In this document: in pieces, positions 54,277 to 64,000 of the stretch
How positions within the stretch are numbered: the stretch's first letter is position 1
Layout: every line of letters begins with the position of its first letter
From: Amblyomma americanum
Taxonomy: Eukaryota; Arthropoda; Arachnida; Ixodida; Ixodidae
Direction: 5' to 3'
Length of the DNA stretch: 64,000 nt
Assembly: GCF_052857255.1 (NCBI RefSeq)
Contig: NC_135502.1
Span: 156,288,599-156,352,598, forward strand
Notes under the pieces: generated by a model
The model's input: only the letters and a program-made list of their open reading frames with translations
Told to the model about the DNA's origin: nothing
Database searches by the model: none
Program-made: the position numbers and the translations under genes

Positions 54277-54669
54277 CACGCGTTTTGTTTGCCCGCACTT
54301 CCAACGTGGTAAGCAGTGTTACAAAAATAATGCCTTCCTTTCCCTTGATTTAAGATTACAATCCTTCGAATAGCAAGAAATACTGTATATTGTGAGGCGG
54401 ACGTGATGCAGAGTCGAGGACCACGAAAGGCAGAGGCAAAAATTTAATCAAGGTACCGCATAAAATACTACGGTAGTGAAACTGCCAGCGGGCCTCGCTC
54501 GAGCAAAGAGCGTGCAGGGTGCTCAATGGCGTGATGGACACACGCACAAAACAGGCGATGCAGCAGCGCGGGCTTGCACGAAGTTTCGCATGTCGCTCTA
54601 CGGCGGTGCGCGGACGCTTGCGTTCTCAGGGTACACTAACGTACTCAAAATGGCAAGAGGCACGATCGT

Positions 54670-54890
54670 GGCGGTCGCCTTTCGAAGGAGGCGAAATACA
54701 AAAGGCGCCCGTGTGCTGTGCCATCGCAGTGCACATTAAAGATCCCCAGATGGTCGAAATTATTCCGGGCCCTCCGCTACGACACTTCTTCCTTCCTTTC
54801 TTTTTTGACTCCCTCTTTTTCCCTTCCTTACGGCGCGGTTTGTGTGAACATCGGGATATGTAAGACTGCCACTGCGCCATTTGCTTTACT
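54670..54890 (+). repeat. SINE-like repeat (plus)
   Basis: It has GGCGCCCGTGTGCTGTGCC, CAGTGCACATTAAAGATCCC and GGTCGAAATTATTCCGG, then a C/T-rich stretch and CATCGGGATATGTAAGAC. It is the plus-strand relative of 52302-52480. Confidence 0.7.
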
Positions 54891-56392
54891 CAAAAACGAA
54901 TCTTCATTTTCAAGCTGTGGAAAAGTATGTGGAAAAAGTAACGTTACCAGTTTTGTTTTAAAGCGTTTAACATTACTCGACTTTAGCACCGCCATTTCAT
55001 TCTCCGGTTGCGGGGTTGAGCGCCCCATGCTTACTATCGGCCGTGTGCTAAACTACCTCTTTTAGTACGCTGAAACGCAGTCTTTGTGTCGAGTTCTGGC
55101 AGTAGTAGCTGTGGTGGCTTTCTTCAGCTTGTTTTTGTTGAATGTGCAGCCTCGTTAGTGTTGTGGTAATATGACTGAACTCGGAAGCTCACAGATGGCC
55201 CCTGCGCGGCGCAAGACGTTCTTACACGCATGGAGTTCTCAAAAACGGTTCTAATGTACCGCACTCAACACTACGCCTGAGCCCCCAGCGCCCGACGCTC
55301 GACAGAAGAAACGGCTTACCGCCATTGCTGACGAATGTAAGTACAGAACTGTAAAATTACTTCTGTGTTGGGTCGTGGGGACGCATGAGGGCTGCGAATG
55401 CATTGAGGCTTGCTCTTTACGTCTTGTTCGCGGTGAGGTGCAAAATGCGAGCACGACAGGATCGTTTGCAGAGAGGAGGTGTTCTGACGCGCTTGCGTGC
55501 CAGATATGCGGCTTTTAGATTGCTCTCTTGCGCTCTTTGCATCAACACGGTTGCGAAAAAGGTATGTTATAGAATTTGGTTGCACGCCGACAACTATGAG
55601 GTGCCGCTTATGTGTTGTTCAGACTGAACAGGAGCAGCGCGTAAAAAGTACACCATTATAACGAAAAGCGCTTGTAGCGACATGCGTCATTTGATTCTGC
55701 TGCCTAAGCGTTTACTCGATGTGAAACATTGCCCGTTCTACGTCGATGTTGCATCAAGTGCTACGTTCCTTAACAAATTTGGTCAACGAAACCAAGTTTT
55801 AATACAGCCGAAAGATTATATTGCACTGCAGCTGAGGTAATGGCACACTGGAAGGTTTGTTGTAGTTTTATTTGATTTACGTGCAATATGCTGAATGTCA
55901 TTCACCCATTTTCAGTCTGAAGCGATAAAAGTATAACGTGTTTCACGAATCATACCTCTAAGAAAACTATGACTTGCTTTGTGAATTTGTGAACCTTTTT
56001 TATGCAAACTAATGGATGCAAAGGTAATTGCTCATTAGCCAGCACTCCTGAATACATTGTACTGAACCGCTAGAGGCTGTAATGGGATGTTGCTTCTTTA
56101 TGTTTACGAAAGCAGCTAATTCAGCCTTTTTTCATATACGTCCGCAGTGAAGGACAGTGCAGCTACCACACCGGTATTATCACGCTGCTATTGCACCTGT
56201 TTTCATCTGTAATTGAGCCAACGCTACTCCAACCTGAGGTTAATGGCATCATCGACGTGTTGGTGCAGTCTATCAGCCATTGACACCGGATATCAAACAT
56301 GTCACCTGTAAAAGAAGAGGTATGTGTGGGTATCAGAGACGGTTGTTTTTTCCTGGTCTCTACTAGTACCCTGACAAAAGTCTTCTGGTCCA

Positions 56393-56436
<44 letters not shown>

Positions 56437-59400
56437 TGCATTTGTTTTTTTATTTTTCGAAAGAGCGCCAACAGGAAAGGAAAAAGGCATAGCGGGCGTC
56501 AAGAGCACCGCTCTAATCAAGGGCATTGTGTTATAGCCTGTAATTCTTTTTTTTAAATTTGTTATGCTCATGCTTCTGGTTGGGAATCGCGACCACATTA
56601 TAGACGAAATAAAAAAAAATGTGTGCTTCATAACCTATCTGCAGTGGTCGAAAAGCAGCAATTAAATTTCATAGCTTTACTTCACCAGTACCTATCTGTT
56701 ACAAGGCACGGCAAGTTTGAAGTGTGCCAGTGCTGTGATAAATGACAGACATAGCAGAATGGCCAATACATTATTGAATATTAGGGTTCAAGTGAAACAC
56801 GGTACCTCATAAGCACAGGTGTGGCTAGCATAAATAATTCGTACCGTATGAAATTATCCTTCCATTACATAAAACCCTCTGAGGCTTATATTGATTCTGT
56901 ACTGAAGAAAGGCATTTGTTCAATATGTCATGAGTGTTGCTGACATTTTTGTTCTTTCACACTCCCTTTGTCACAGCCGAGTGCATTGTGCAGTTGAAAT
57001 GCATTTAAAATCTTTTGAATTTTTTGTAAGGCGGGGGTTTATTTAAAAGAGCTGGGAGGAGAGAGCAGCGGCGAGAACAATCCGAGGGCAACCAGGTCGG
57101 GCGCAGACACACGTGGCGATAACAATACGGCTAACGCGCAGGGCCATCTTCTTCGTTTTCACGATTCAACCGCTTTGTCTGGGTCATCATCTTCTTCACA
57201 ATTTATTCATTTTTGTTTTTAATTCATACCGACACTGAATAACTGGCTGCATTGCACTAGCTGATCTTACGTCAACAATTATTGCCATGACCTTAACCAG
57301 ACCCATTGGTTTACTTGAAATGACGCATCGGACTTTGCCCACCTCCCGTGCCTTCAATTTTCGCAATAAGCTGTGCAAATTATTTAATTCCCTTTCACGA
57401 TGCATTTATTGCTGCAATTAGTGGCATGTAATTGCCTAAAAACAACCTGGGTACTCCTTTTTATGTTCTTTAGAACACATTTTTTTGTTTACCTCTTACC
57501 CTTGTATTAACTTATATTGATATGAGCATGCCTCAGCACTGGAGTGATGTCCTGCGGGACAAGTAAAGAACTGTCAGCCCAGCTACGCCTTTAGGGGCAC
57601 GTTGCTGATGCTTTTGTTTCTCGTACGTCTGTGTGGCTTTACTTACAAGCATTGCATCTGACACAGTGTGTCCCTTTAATGTTTTGCTTTATTTGCTTTA
57701 GAAAAGGTCACTCTGGCACCCCGACAACCTTGCTCACCTGCGTACTCTGTCAGCAAAACTCGCGACTATACAGCAAACGTACTATTTCAGCAAACTGGTT
57801 CCTCTGAGAGCACACTATTTGTTCATACATTTTACCCCCCTCCCTGCCATAGCTCAAAATGCTGAAACATTATCTAAACTGAACAGCATGTAAAGTACAG
57901 TTACTTTCTCCTTGCTGCTCTAAGAGAAACAAACGTCCGCAGTTTATATTGAAGTGTGTTTGAGCGACCTCTTTTGAGAGCAAAAGCTGCCTGAAGCTTA
58001 GTTTAGACTGGTCAAGAAACACGATATAATTTTTACTTTTGGTGGCGTGCAAGATATTTACAAATGACTGGAATGACTAAATATCTCTTTTGTAGTAGTC
58101 CGACTAGGCATAACATGTTAATGTCAGTTCCTGTGTATATAAGTCTTCAAATGTGGGGGCAGAATTCAGCGCAACCGCATGTTAAGACTTCTGCTCGTTC
58201 AAGGAAGCATTGCATTTATTTATATTGTTGTGCATGCTGCTTGTGCTGTTGCTCAGGAACCTTATCAAACCAGCTCTAAGTGCTGCGTTTTAGTCCTTAT
58301 TACTCAGCAGCTATATCAAACCCGCTCTGAGTTCCGCGTTTTAGTGCACATTTAGTTGATTGTTGTCTCTCTAAGGTTTGATTTCGAAAGAATTCGCTAT
58401 AACTGTATTCCTCGAATCGGTCTCTTGCGGAGTTTTCTTGCCGCTGCATTCCGCCATGGAGGAAGCTATCTATTGGTGCTGTGGATGCACACATCTCATG
58501 GCTATGATGCTACCTCTTCCTGCTATCAATGCAGACAAGTAACGACAAGGGCGCTGGCTGATATTGCGGACAAGTGACAGGATGGCGCACCAAACAGCGG
58601 ACCAACCATGTCACTCAGCCTACTTGTATTGATATATTCCTATTAAAATCACCTCAATGCTTGATATCTACATCGTTGTGGACTTTTAGCACATATTTAA
58701 CAGGGCTTTTATTCGCTAGTGTTTGCCGCCTTGAATGTCAGTCTTAAAACAGTGTAAGTGCTGTTTCACTGGGAGAGATTTTTTAGCTATTTATAGAGGT
58801 AAACAATAACATCCTTAGAAATATTCAGTCTAAATGTGCATATTGTAGTGCTGTAAAGTGTTGAAAAAAGCATGTAGCTTTATTTGATGCTTTACAAATG
58901 TAAAAATCGACATCTAGTTACATGGAGCAAATCACATGTCTCCAGTTACAAGTTGCTGCACTTCAAGCTTGCTACAGAGTGCTTCACATCTTTCATTTTG
59001 TCACGATTTTATTTGGCTGTCTCGACTGTTCTGGATTGACTGGCTCGTCAGGAAGCTAAAAGGGAACCACTTTGATTTCTTACTGCTTCAGCAACAGTGC
59101 TTCAAAGTGTGTGTATGTGTGTGCATGCACAGTTTCTTCCAAAGGTTTGTTATGTGGCTCATGGAACCTTCAAGTTACAGAAAAAATTATTTCACTTCTC
59201 GGTAGTACAGGAAAGTGAGGAGTATATAGTATATACTCCAGGTGTTTGAGAGAGAATGAAGTAATTTTCAAAAATATGTTTTTCGGATTAAAGATGTGAA
59301 TTTTACAGCAAAGTATTACCAGTGTAGCGGACATCGGAAAGCCAGTGAATTGTTTTCAGTAAGCTGTTTAACTAATTTCTGATACCAAACTTTTTACTAT

Positions 59401-59724
59401 CATAGTTAAGCAAATGATTGCAATTGAAGCATGTCGTTAGTAATAGGCATATAGCGTTTAGAGTTTAAAAAATGCGATTACCCTCGTTACTGTGGCTCTA
59501 TAAAATTTGCATCTTGCGAAAATACAGGCACTTTAGAAAGCATGCAGGCAAAGCAACTGCTCCAGTGCATTATACTAGTCGAAAAATCAAGATTTTGTTG
59601 GGCCACAGCACAAAGGGTAATTGCGTTTTCAAAATTTTAAAAACTGATATGGCTGTGGCTAGTGATCAGCTACAAACTTCTCAATTGCAACTAGATGCCT
59701 AACATTATTAGATAAAAAGTTTGT
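54891..59724. other. AT-rich stretch without recognised genes
   Basis: The only clear feature is an AT microsatellite at 56395-56434. A GC-richer patch lies at 57030-57140. All open frames are short and have no recognised motif. Confidence 0.4.
56395..56434. repeat. (AT)n microsatellite
   Basis: Perfect AT dinucleotides, about 40 bp. Confidence 0.95.
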
Positions 59725-59728
59725 TATT

Positions 59729-61278
59729 GGGTGATTCCACGAGAGATCGAACTGCCTAAATATTTCATATTTTTATATTTCTTGACTATTTTATATATTT
59801 TGCACACATTGTTCAGTAGTGCAACAGTGAATTTAGTTTTGTAAAAATGATAATATTTGAGGGGGAAAGGTACAAAATAAAATAAACGACGTCGTGGCAA
59901 AGGCAGCGTTTTCAAGGACAGCTCATTTTCGAAAGATTGCAGTCACGTAAGCATCTAGATAAGAAAGCCGTCCTGTATTTTTCGTGCTAAATGTACAGGT
60001 AAGAAGGAATATGTTGGCTTACTTCTGTCATTTTGAGGAAGTTGTCGCTTACTGGAAGAAAAGTTTAAAAACTCAAGTCTCAAGCGAGGCTATGTTCAAG
60101 AATTTGTTTCTCTGCAAATATAAAACACAACATCAAATTTGCAGATTGGATAAGCATCCAGGTGCTAAAGAAATGTACCAGCTTTCATTTTTATATATTA
60201 CAGGGCAGTGAAGGAAGTATTGCCCTAATTCTGACATTTTTGACTTCAGTAGTGTTTTTACAAAGCAAAGGAAAAACCTATCTTCAAATTTTTTGAAAAC
60301 TCCTTAAACATGTCTCTAAAAAGGGATGAAAAAATACGAAAAACGTATTGCATTATTTTGTTTCTAACAATGATATCCAAGCTCAAACTTTAACTTTTTG
60401 AGCAACCGCAGGAGTGCCTAATTAAGGGCGCGGAAGTAGCAAACACGCCCTCCGCTCCTCTAAATTTTCCCCCAAGTCCTAATACTGAAACATTTTCTAT
60501 CAAGAGAGAGCATACCTATTACTTATTTTTGACAAACACCAATCAGTGATGTAAGCAGAATTAAAGCACGGCTATCGTTGAGCGCAGGTAACAACTTAGA
60601 GTTAGGCTCTCGTGCCGATGCTCAAAAAGCTACAAGTTTTCGCTTGGATGTCATTTTAGAAACAATATAATGCAACATGTTCTTTCGTATTCTTGTTCGC
60701 CTCCTTTGAGAGACTAGTTTCAGCAGTTATAAGACAAATTCGTGATGTTTTTGAAAGCTCTATTTTATTTCAAACGGCAGACTTAGGGCAATACTTCTTG
60801 CACCTCCCTATTATATGAAATGAAAGTCAGTACACTTTACTAGCACCTGATGCTTATACATTGTCTAAATATGAAGGAGATCTGCTTTATATTTGCAGAG
60901 AAAAGAAATCTTGAAATTTGCCTCATTTGAGACTTGTCTTTTCAAAATGTTTTCTAGTAAACGACAATTGCTTCACAATGGCGGAAATAAGCCTGACATA
61001 CTCTTCCTTACCTGTACTTTTAGCGCGCAGAATATATCCAACATTGCTTTCATATTTTTGATTCCTACGTCATGCAAATTCGCGAAATCGAACTCTATGT
61101 AAAAACGCTGCCTCTGCCATGACGTAATTTACAGTTTGTTCTCCTGAAATATTTTCATTTTCATTTAAACTAAATTCACTCTTGGTCTGCTGAATAATGT
61201 GTGCACATTGCATAACATTATGAAGAATATTTAAAAAATTCAAATATTTAGTCAGTTTAATCTCTCGTGGAATCACTC
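59729..61278. mobile_element. 1.55-kb non-autonomous transposon with long terminal inverted repeats
   Basis: The left end (59729-59925) pairs with the right end (61085-61278). Both start with TGATTCCACGAGAGAT after GGG or GAG and share GTGAATTTAGTTT and GGCAGCGTTTT-like blocks in inverted order, over about 190 bp with moderate mismatch. A perfect 4-bp duplication TATT flanks it (59725-59728 and 61279-61282). The interior is AT-rich with only short frames and no transposase motif. Four-base duplications occur in several superfamilies, so I do not assign one. Confidence 0.8.
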
Positions 61279-61282
61279 TATT

Positions 61283-61653
61283 AAATATTAGTTAATTAGC
61301 TTACTACTCAAGACGATTCACTGGTTTTGTTGTTCCTGACAACACTGGTAATAGTGTGTTAAAAAGAAATAATTTTTCCTCAATAAAACATTTTTAGAAT
61401 TACTTAGTCTTCCCTGAAAAACCTCGTATACAAGAAACTTATAACAGGATTTATCCCATTACATCTCGGATGGAGGACCAGCATTTTTCAAATGTGTTAC
61501 AGCATTCGAAGCACACAGCTTTTGTTTCAAATGCTGTAGAAGACTTGAGCACGGCTGCTTCTACCAAAATGTGAACTAAACCCTGTTATTTATAATTTCA
61601 ATTTCTGTTGACTTTTTCTTGCATGCATCAATACGTTGCAAATTATTCACTTC

Positions 61654-61720
<67 letters not shown>

Positions 61721-62167
61721 GATGATGATGAGATTTTATATTCATAAGGAAAAGCCGTTTATATTTCTAATGCCTTCAGACGATAACATTTACTTAGTGG
61801 TGGATGAGGGCTTTGTATATAGCATATAAAACCGCTAGACAGTTTCTTTGTGTCACTCATTGTTAGCAAGAGGGAACTGAGAGGGCTAAGGCTTCTGGGC
61901 CGAAGGGAGTATTCTGTTCCCCTATTTTCTGTAAGGTATTTTGTTGTATAATGCATATATTGCAGTGCTTATGTACGTTTGGGCTTGTGTTTAAGAAATG
62001 AATCTAATAATTTGTATTTTGCTTCTGTTACTCTTTAAACAGTCTAGGATATAGAATTCACAAAATGGTTTGGAGTGCTAAAACCATGTTGATCAAAATG
62101 TCCTACAGTGTAGTTAACACACACATTTCAAGGCGTTGATAAGTTAATTGGTGGGAATTATACTTTC
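61283..62167. other. AT-rich flank, with microsatellite
   Basis: It holds the (AT)n run at 61656-61718 followed by ATG repeats. Nothing else recognised. Confidence 0.45.
61656..61718. repeat. (AT)n microsatellite followed by (ATG)n
   Basis: About 63 bp of AT dinucleotides, then ATGATGATGATG to 61730. Confidence 0.95.
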
Positions 62168-62450
62168 TTCGTAATTGAGTCTTTTGTATAACTGTGGCGA
62201 ATTGTCAGAAGCCCATTGATAGGATGTTGGTAGACATTTTTGGTAAGTGGTCGATAGGCAGTATGTAGAAACTGTCGGTAAGGAGATGATAGGAAGTATA
62301 AAGACTTTCTACGTACTTGAGTCTTTTGGATAACGGTGGCCAATTCTCGGAAGACTGTTGATAGGTTGATAAGAGACTTTCTATTATATCTCGATAGGTT
62401 GTATTCATATTTGTCTAAACATTTTCTAAACAACGTTACTAAACATTTTT
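62168..62450. repeat. Two-copy 142-bp tandem repeat
   Basis: GAGTCTTTTG-TATAAC and TTGATAGGATGTTGG-like words at 62177 recur at 62319 with changes. The GATAGG/GTTGATAG words recall the tandem repeat at 51.4-52.3 kb. Confidence 0.65.
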
Positions 62451-62457
62451 GCAAGGG

Positions 62458-62610
62458 AACTCACATGGGCTCATTCATACTGTGGAGTCATCTGAGGTCA
62501 GCGACTCATAACGACTGGCGACTCGCTTCAGCTCACAGTTCATCTGGGCTCATTCGCTCATTTGGTCTCACCACTCATTTGGGCTCATTGATCCATTTTG
62601 ATGCTCATTA
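62458..62610. repeat. Degenerate CTCATTyG array
   Basis: GGGCTCATT-like words occur at intervals of about 15-30 bp (62467, 62548, 62563, 62582), with GACTCA relatives. A similar array with GACTCATGACTCAGATCAT is at 63700-63755. Confidence 0.5.
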
Positions 62611-63355
62611 ACATCATCAACAGCCTGACTTTGCCCACTGCAGGGCTAATGCCTTTCCCATGCCTCTCCAATTAATCCTGTTCTTTGCTAGCTGCAGCCA
62701 CCGCATCCCCGTAAACTTAATCTAATCTGCTCACCTAACCTGTCACCCCCTGCTATGCTTGCCTTCTCTTGGAATCCAATCCGTTACACTTTGAGGACCA
62801 GCAGACAAGGTAATGGAAAGAGGTGCTAAGTATGACATACATGAGGCAAGCTGACAGTCGCTGAAACCGAGGAGAATAGGGGATGTCTTTTTATATTTTC
62901 ATTTGTGGTTTTCATCAATGGGAGATTAATAAAAGCAGCAGAATAAAAGGACGAGCGATTATCTTGCCTTCACATTACATGCCCTCGCCAAGTTCATTTC
63001 TTCCTCTTGATTTCGACTAGGATGTCATTAACGCATTTTGTACCCTCTCCAACACCGCCCGCTACCGGTCTCTTAACGTTAAACCTATCATTTTTCTTTC
63101 CATAGCTCGTTGCGTTGTCCTTAACATAACATGAACGCTTTTCGTAAGCCTCCATGTTTCTGTCCCATAACTGAGTGCCGGTAAGATGCGGCTGTTGCAT
63201 ACTTTTCTCTTGATTTATATTGGTATGGTGCTATTCATGATCTGAGAGAACCTGAAAAATGCGTTCCATCCTATTCTTACTCCTTTAGTTATTTCCCTTT
63301 CATTATCCGTATCGGCTGTCGCTACCAGTCCTAAGTAGACCTATTCCCATGAACA
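62605..63355 (-). mobile_element. RTE-type LINE, second 3' copy
   Basis: The same order of blocks as at 37100-37680 (CATCAACAGCCTGACTTTGC, CTTCTCTTGGAATCCAA, TTTCGACTAGGATGTCATTAA-like, CGTTGCGTTGTCCTTAAC). Between 62808 and 62953 an insert of about 145 bp with no match separates AGGACCAGCAG from AGGACGAGCG. Coding frames are broken. Confidence 0.75.
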
Positions 63356-64000
63356 TTGGAATGCCGTGAATAATGCAGGCTGGAGGTATGTAAAAGATCC
63401 ATGGCATGGGACCCCCCGCCTCTCATGCAGAAACATGGAGAAACTAGTTCAAATTTGCTTGACTCTTCCCCATGTGGCTAAATGCTGCATTCGCAAAATC
63501 TAAAGGGGATATAACACTGTCTTCCTCGTTTCCACTGAATCCTCTTCCTTGGTCGCCCTCAGACGTCAGAAATAGCCACCCTCAAGCGTTTTTGGACGCG
63601 GCAGTAATTTTTTCTTACCTCCGCTATCAGCAAACGAGGAGGGAAAAAATTAATGTGCACACAGTTGTCTCTAAAACACAGATCATTATCTAGGCCTGAG
63701 CTCAGACTCTTGACTCGGATCATGTAGTCTAGACTCATGACTCAGATCATCATCAGAATATCAGCCTAAATGAGCCACAAGTTAGCTTATGAGCAGGTCC
63801 ACTGACCTATTGTCAGCGGCGCCCGCCGCCAGCCTGTGACATTACTCTTGTATCGTACACACTGTAAAGGCATGAGCAAGCAAAAGCTGAACTCAACGTC
63901 AGAAGCGTCATTGCAACACAGCGAGTGAACGCTGAAGCGTTTGAATGAGTTAGGAAATTCCCATGAATCATCCTGGGAGTCGATGCAGTATGCCAGCAGA
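63356..64000. other. Right end, nothing recognised
   Basis: Apart from the GACTCA-like words near 63700 there are only short frames. Confidence 0.4.

Noticed and set aside
54195..54373. Cys/Val-rich frame in 54179-54373
   Set aside because: It is only the (TG)n microsatellite read as protein.
56299..56631. Frames with IYIYIY runs near 56.3-56.6 kb and 61.6-61.8 kb
   Set aside because: They are translations of AT microsatellites.
1..64000. CRISPR arrays, operons or bacterial genes
   Set aside because: No regularly spaced repeats of that kind and no bacterial gene; all signals are of an arthropod nuclear genome.

Overview
The window looks like nuclear DNA of a hard tick (Ixodida, probably a metastriate). 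This is inferred from the mix of repeats: several tick-type Ty3/gypsy families with tick-style Gag, tRNA-headed SINEs with the body typical of ticks, RTE-, CR1- and I/Jockey-type LINEs, and Penelope-like elements. No ORF longer than about 480 codons is present and every long frame belongs to a transposable element. There is no operon, rRNA, true tRNA or CRISPR array. I see no complete host gene; one short exon-like match (minus strand, about 16.4-16.7 kb) resembles the P2X7 C-terminal-like domain. All family assignments come from reading motifs by eye, without database searches.

Layout. 427-13842 is an old Ty3/gypsy element (A) whose gag is split by a second one (B1, 1834-11045). B1 in turn carries a minus-strand solo LTR (C, 5483-6569) and a 120-bp inverted-repeat insertion (6750-6869) in its reverse transcriptase. 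13843-17600 is AT-rich flank with the P2X7-like exon. 17606-21138 is a 5'-truncated second copy of B (B2). 21.2-22.9 kb is a decayed LINE ORF2. 24.8-25.8 kb holds Penelope-like and CR1-like fragments. 26041-31323 is a young Ty3/gypsy element (G) with 181-bp LTRs that differ at two sites and a 5-bp target duplication; its pol is broken. Around it lies a CR1-like LINE on the minus strand. 33.1-35.2 kb is a Penelope-like element with RT and GIY-YIG remnants, hit by a SINE. 37.1-39.3 kb is an RTE-type LINE (minus) split by a 0.9-kb composite insert. 39.6-41.1 kb is a LINE ORF1, followed by small tandem repeats at 41.3-42.7 kb and a SINE at 43.4 kb. 45630-51023 is a fourth Ty3/gypsy element (D) that carries a 764-bp inverted-repeat transposon in its 5' LTR and a near-perfect 80-bp-arm palindrome in pol. 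51.3-54.9 kb has tandem and SINE-like repeats and a LINE tail. 59729-61278 is a non-autonomous transposon with about 190-bp terminal inverted repeats. 62.2-63.4 kb has tandem repeats and a second RTE LINE tail.

How the parts relate. The region records repeated insertion into older insertions, and many events can be ordered from target-site duplications. Two families (A and D) have the integrase zinc finger directly after the protease, with RNase H last in A. This is the gene order of Gmr1-like Ty3/gypsy elements; B and G have the usual RT-RNase H-integrase order. A and D have each lost the middle of pol from about the same point. B1 and B2 share a 168-bp identical tract with the same nonsense codon inside otherwise diverged sequence, which suggests gene conversion or a shared defective source. 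No element here appears able to move by itself.
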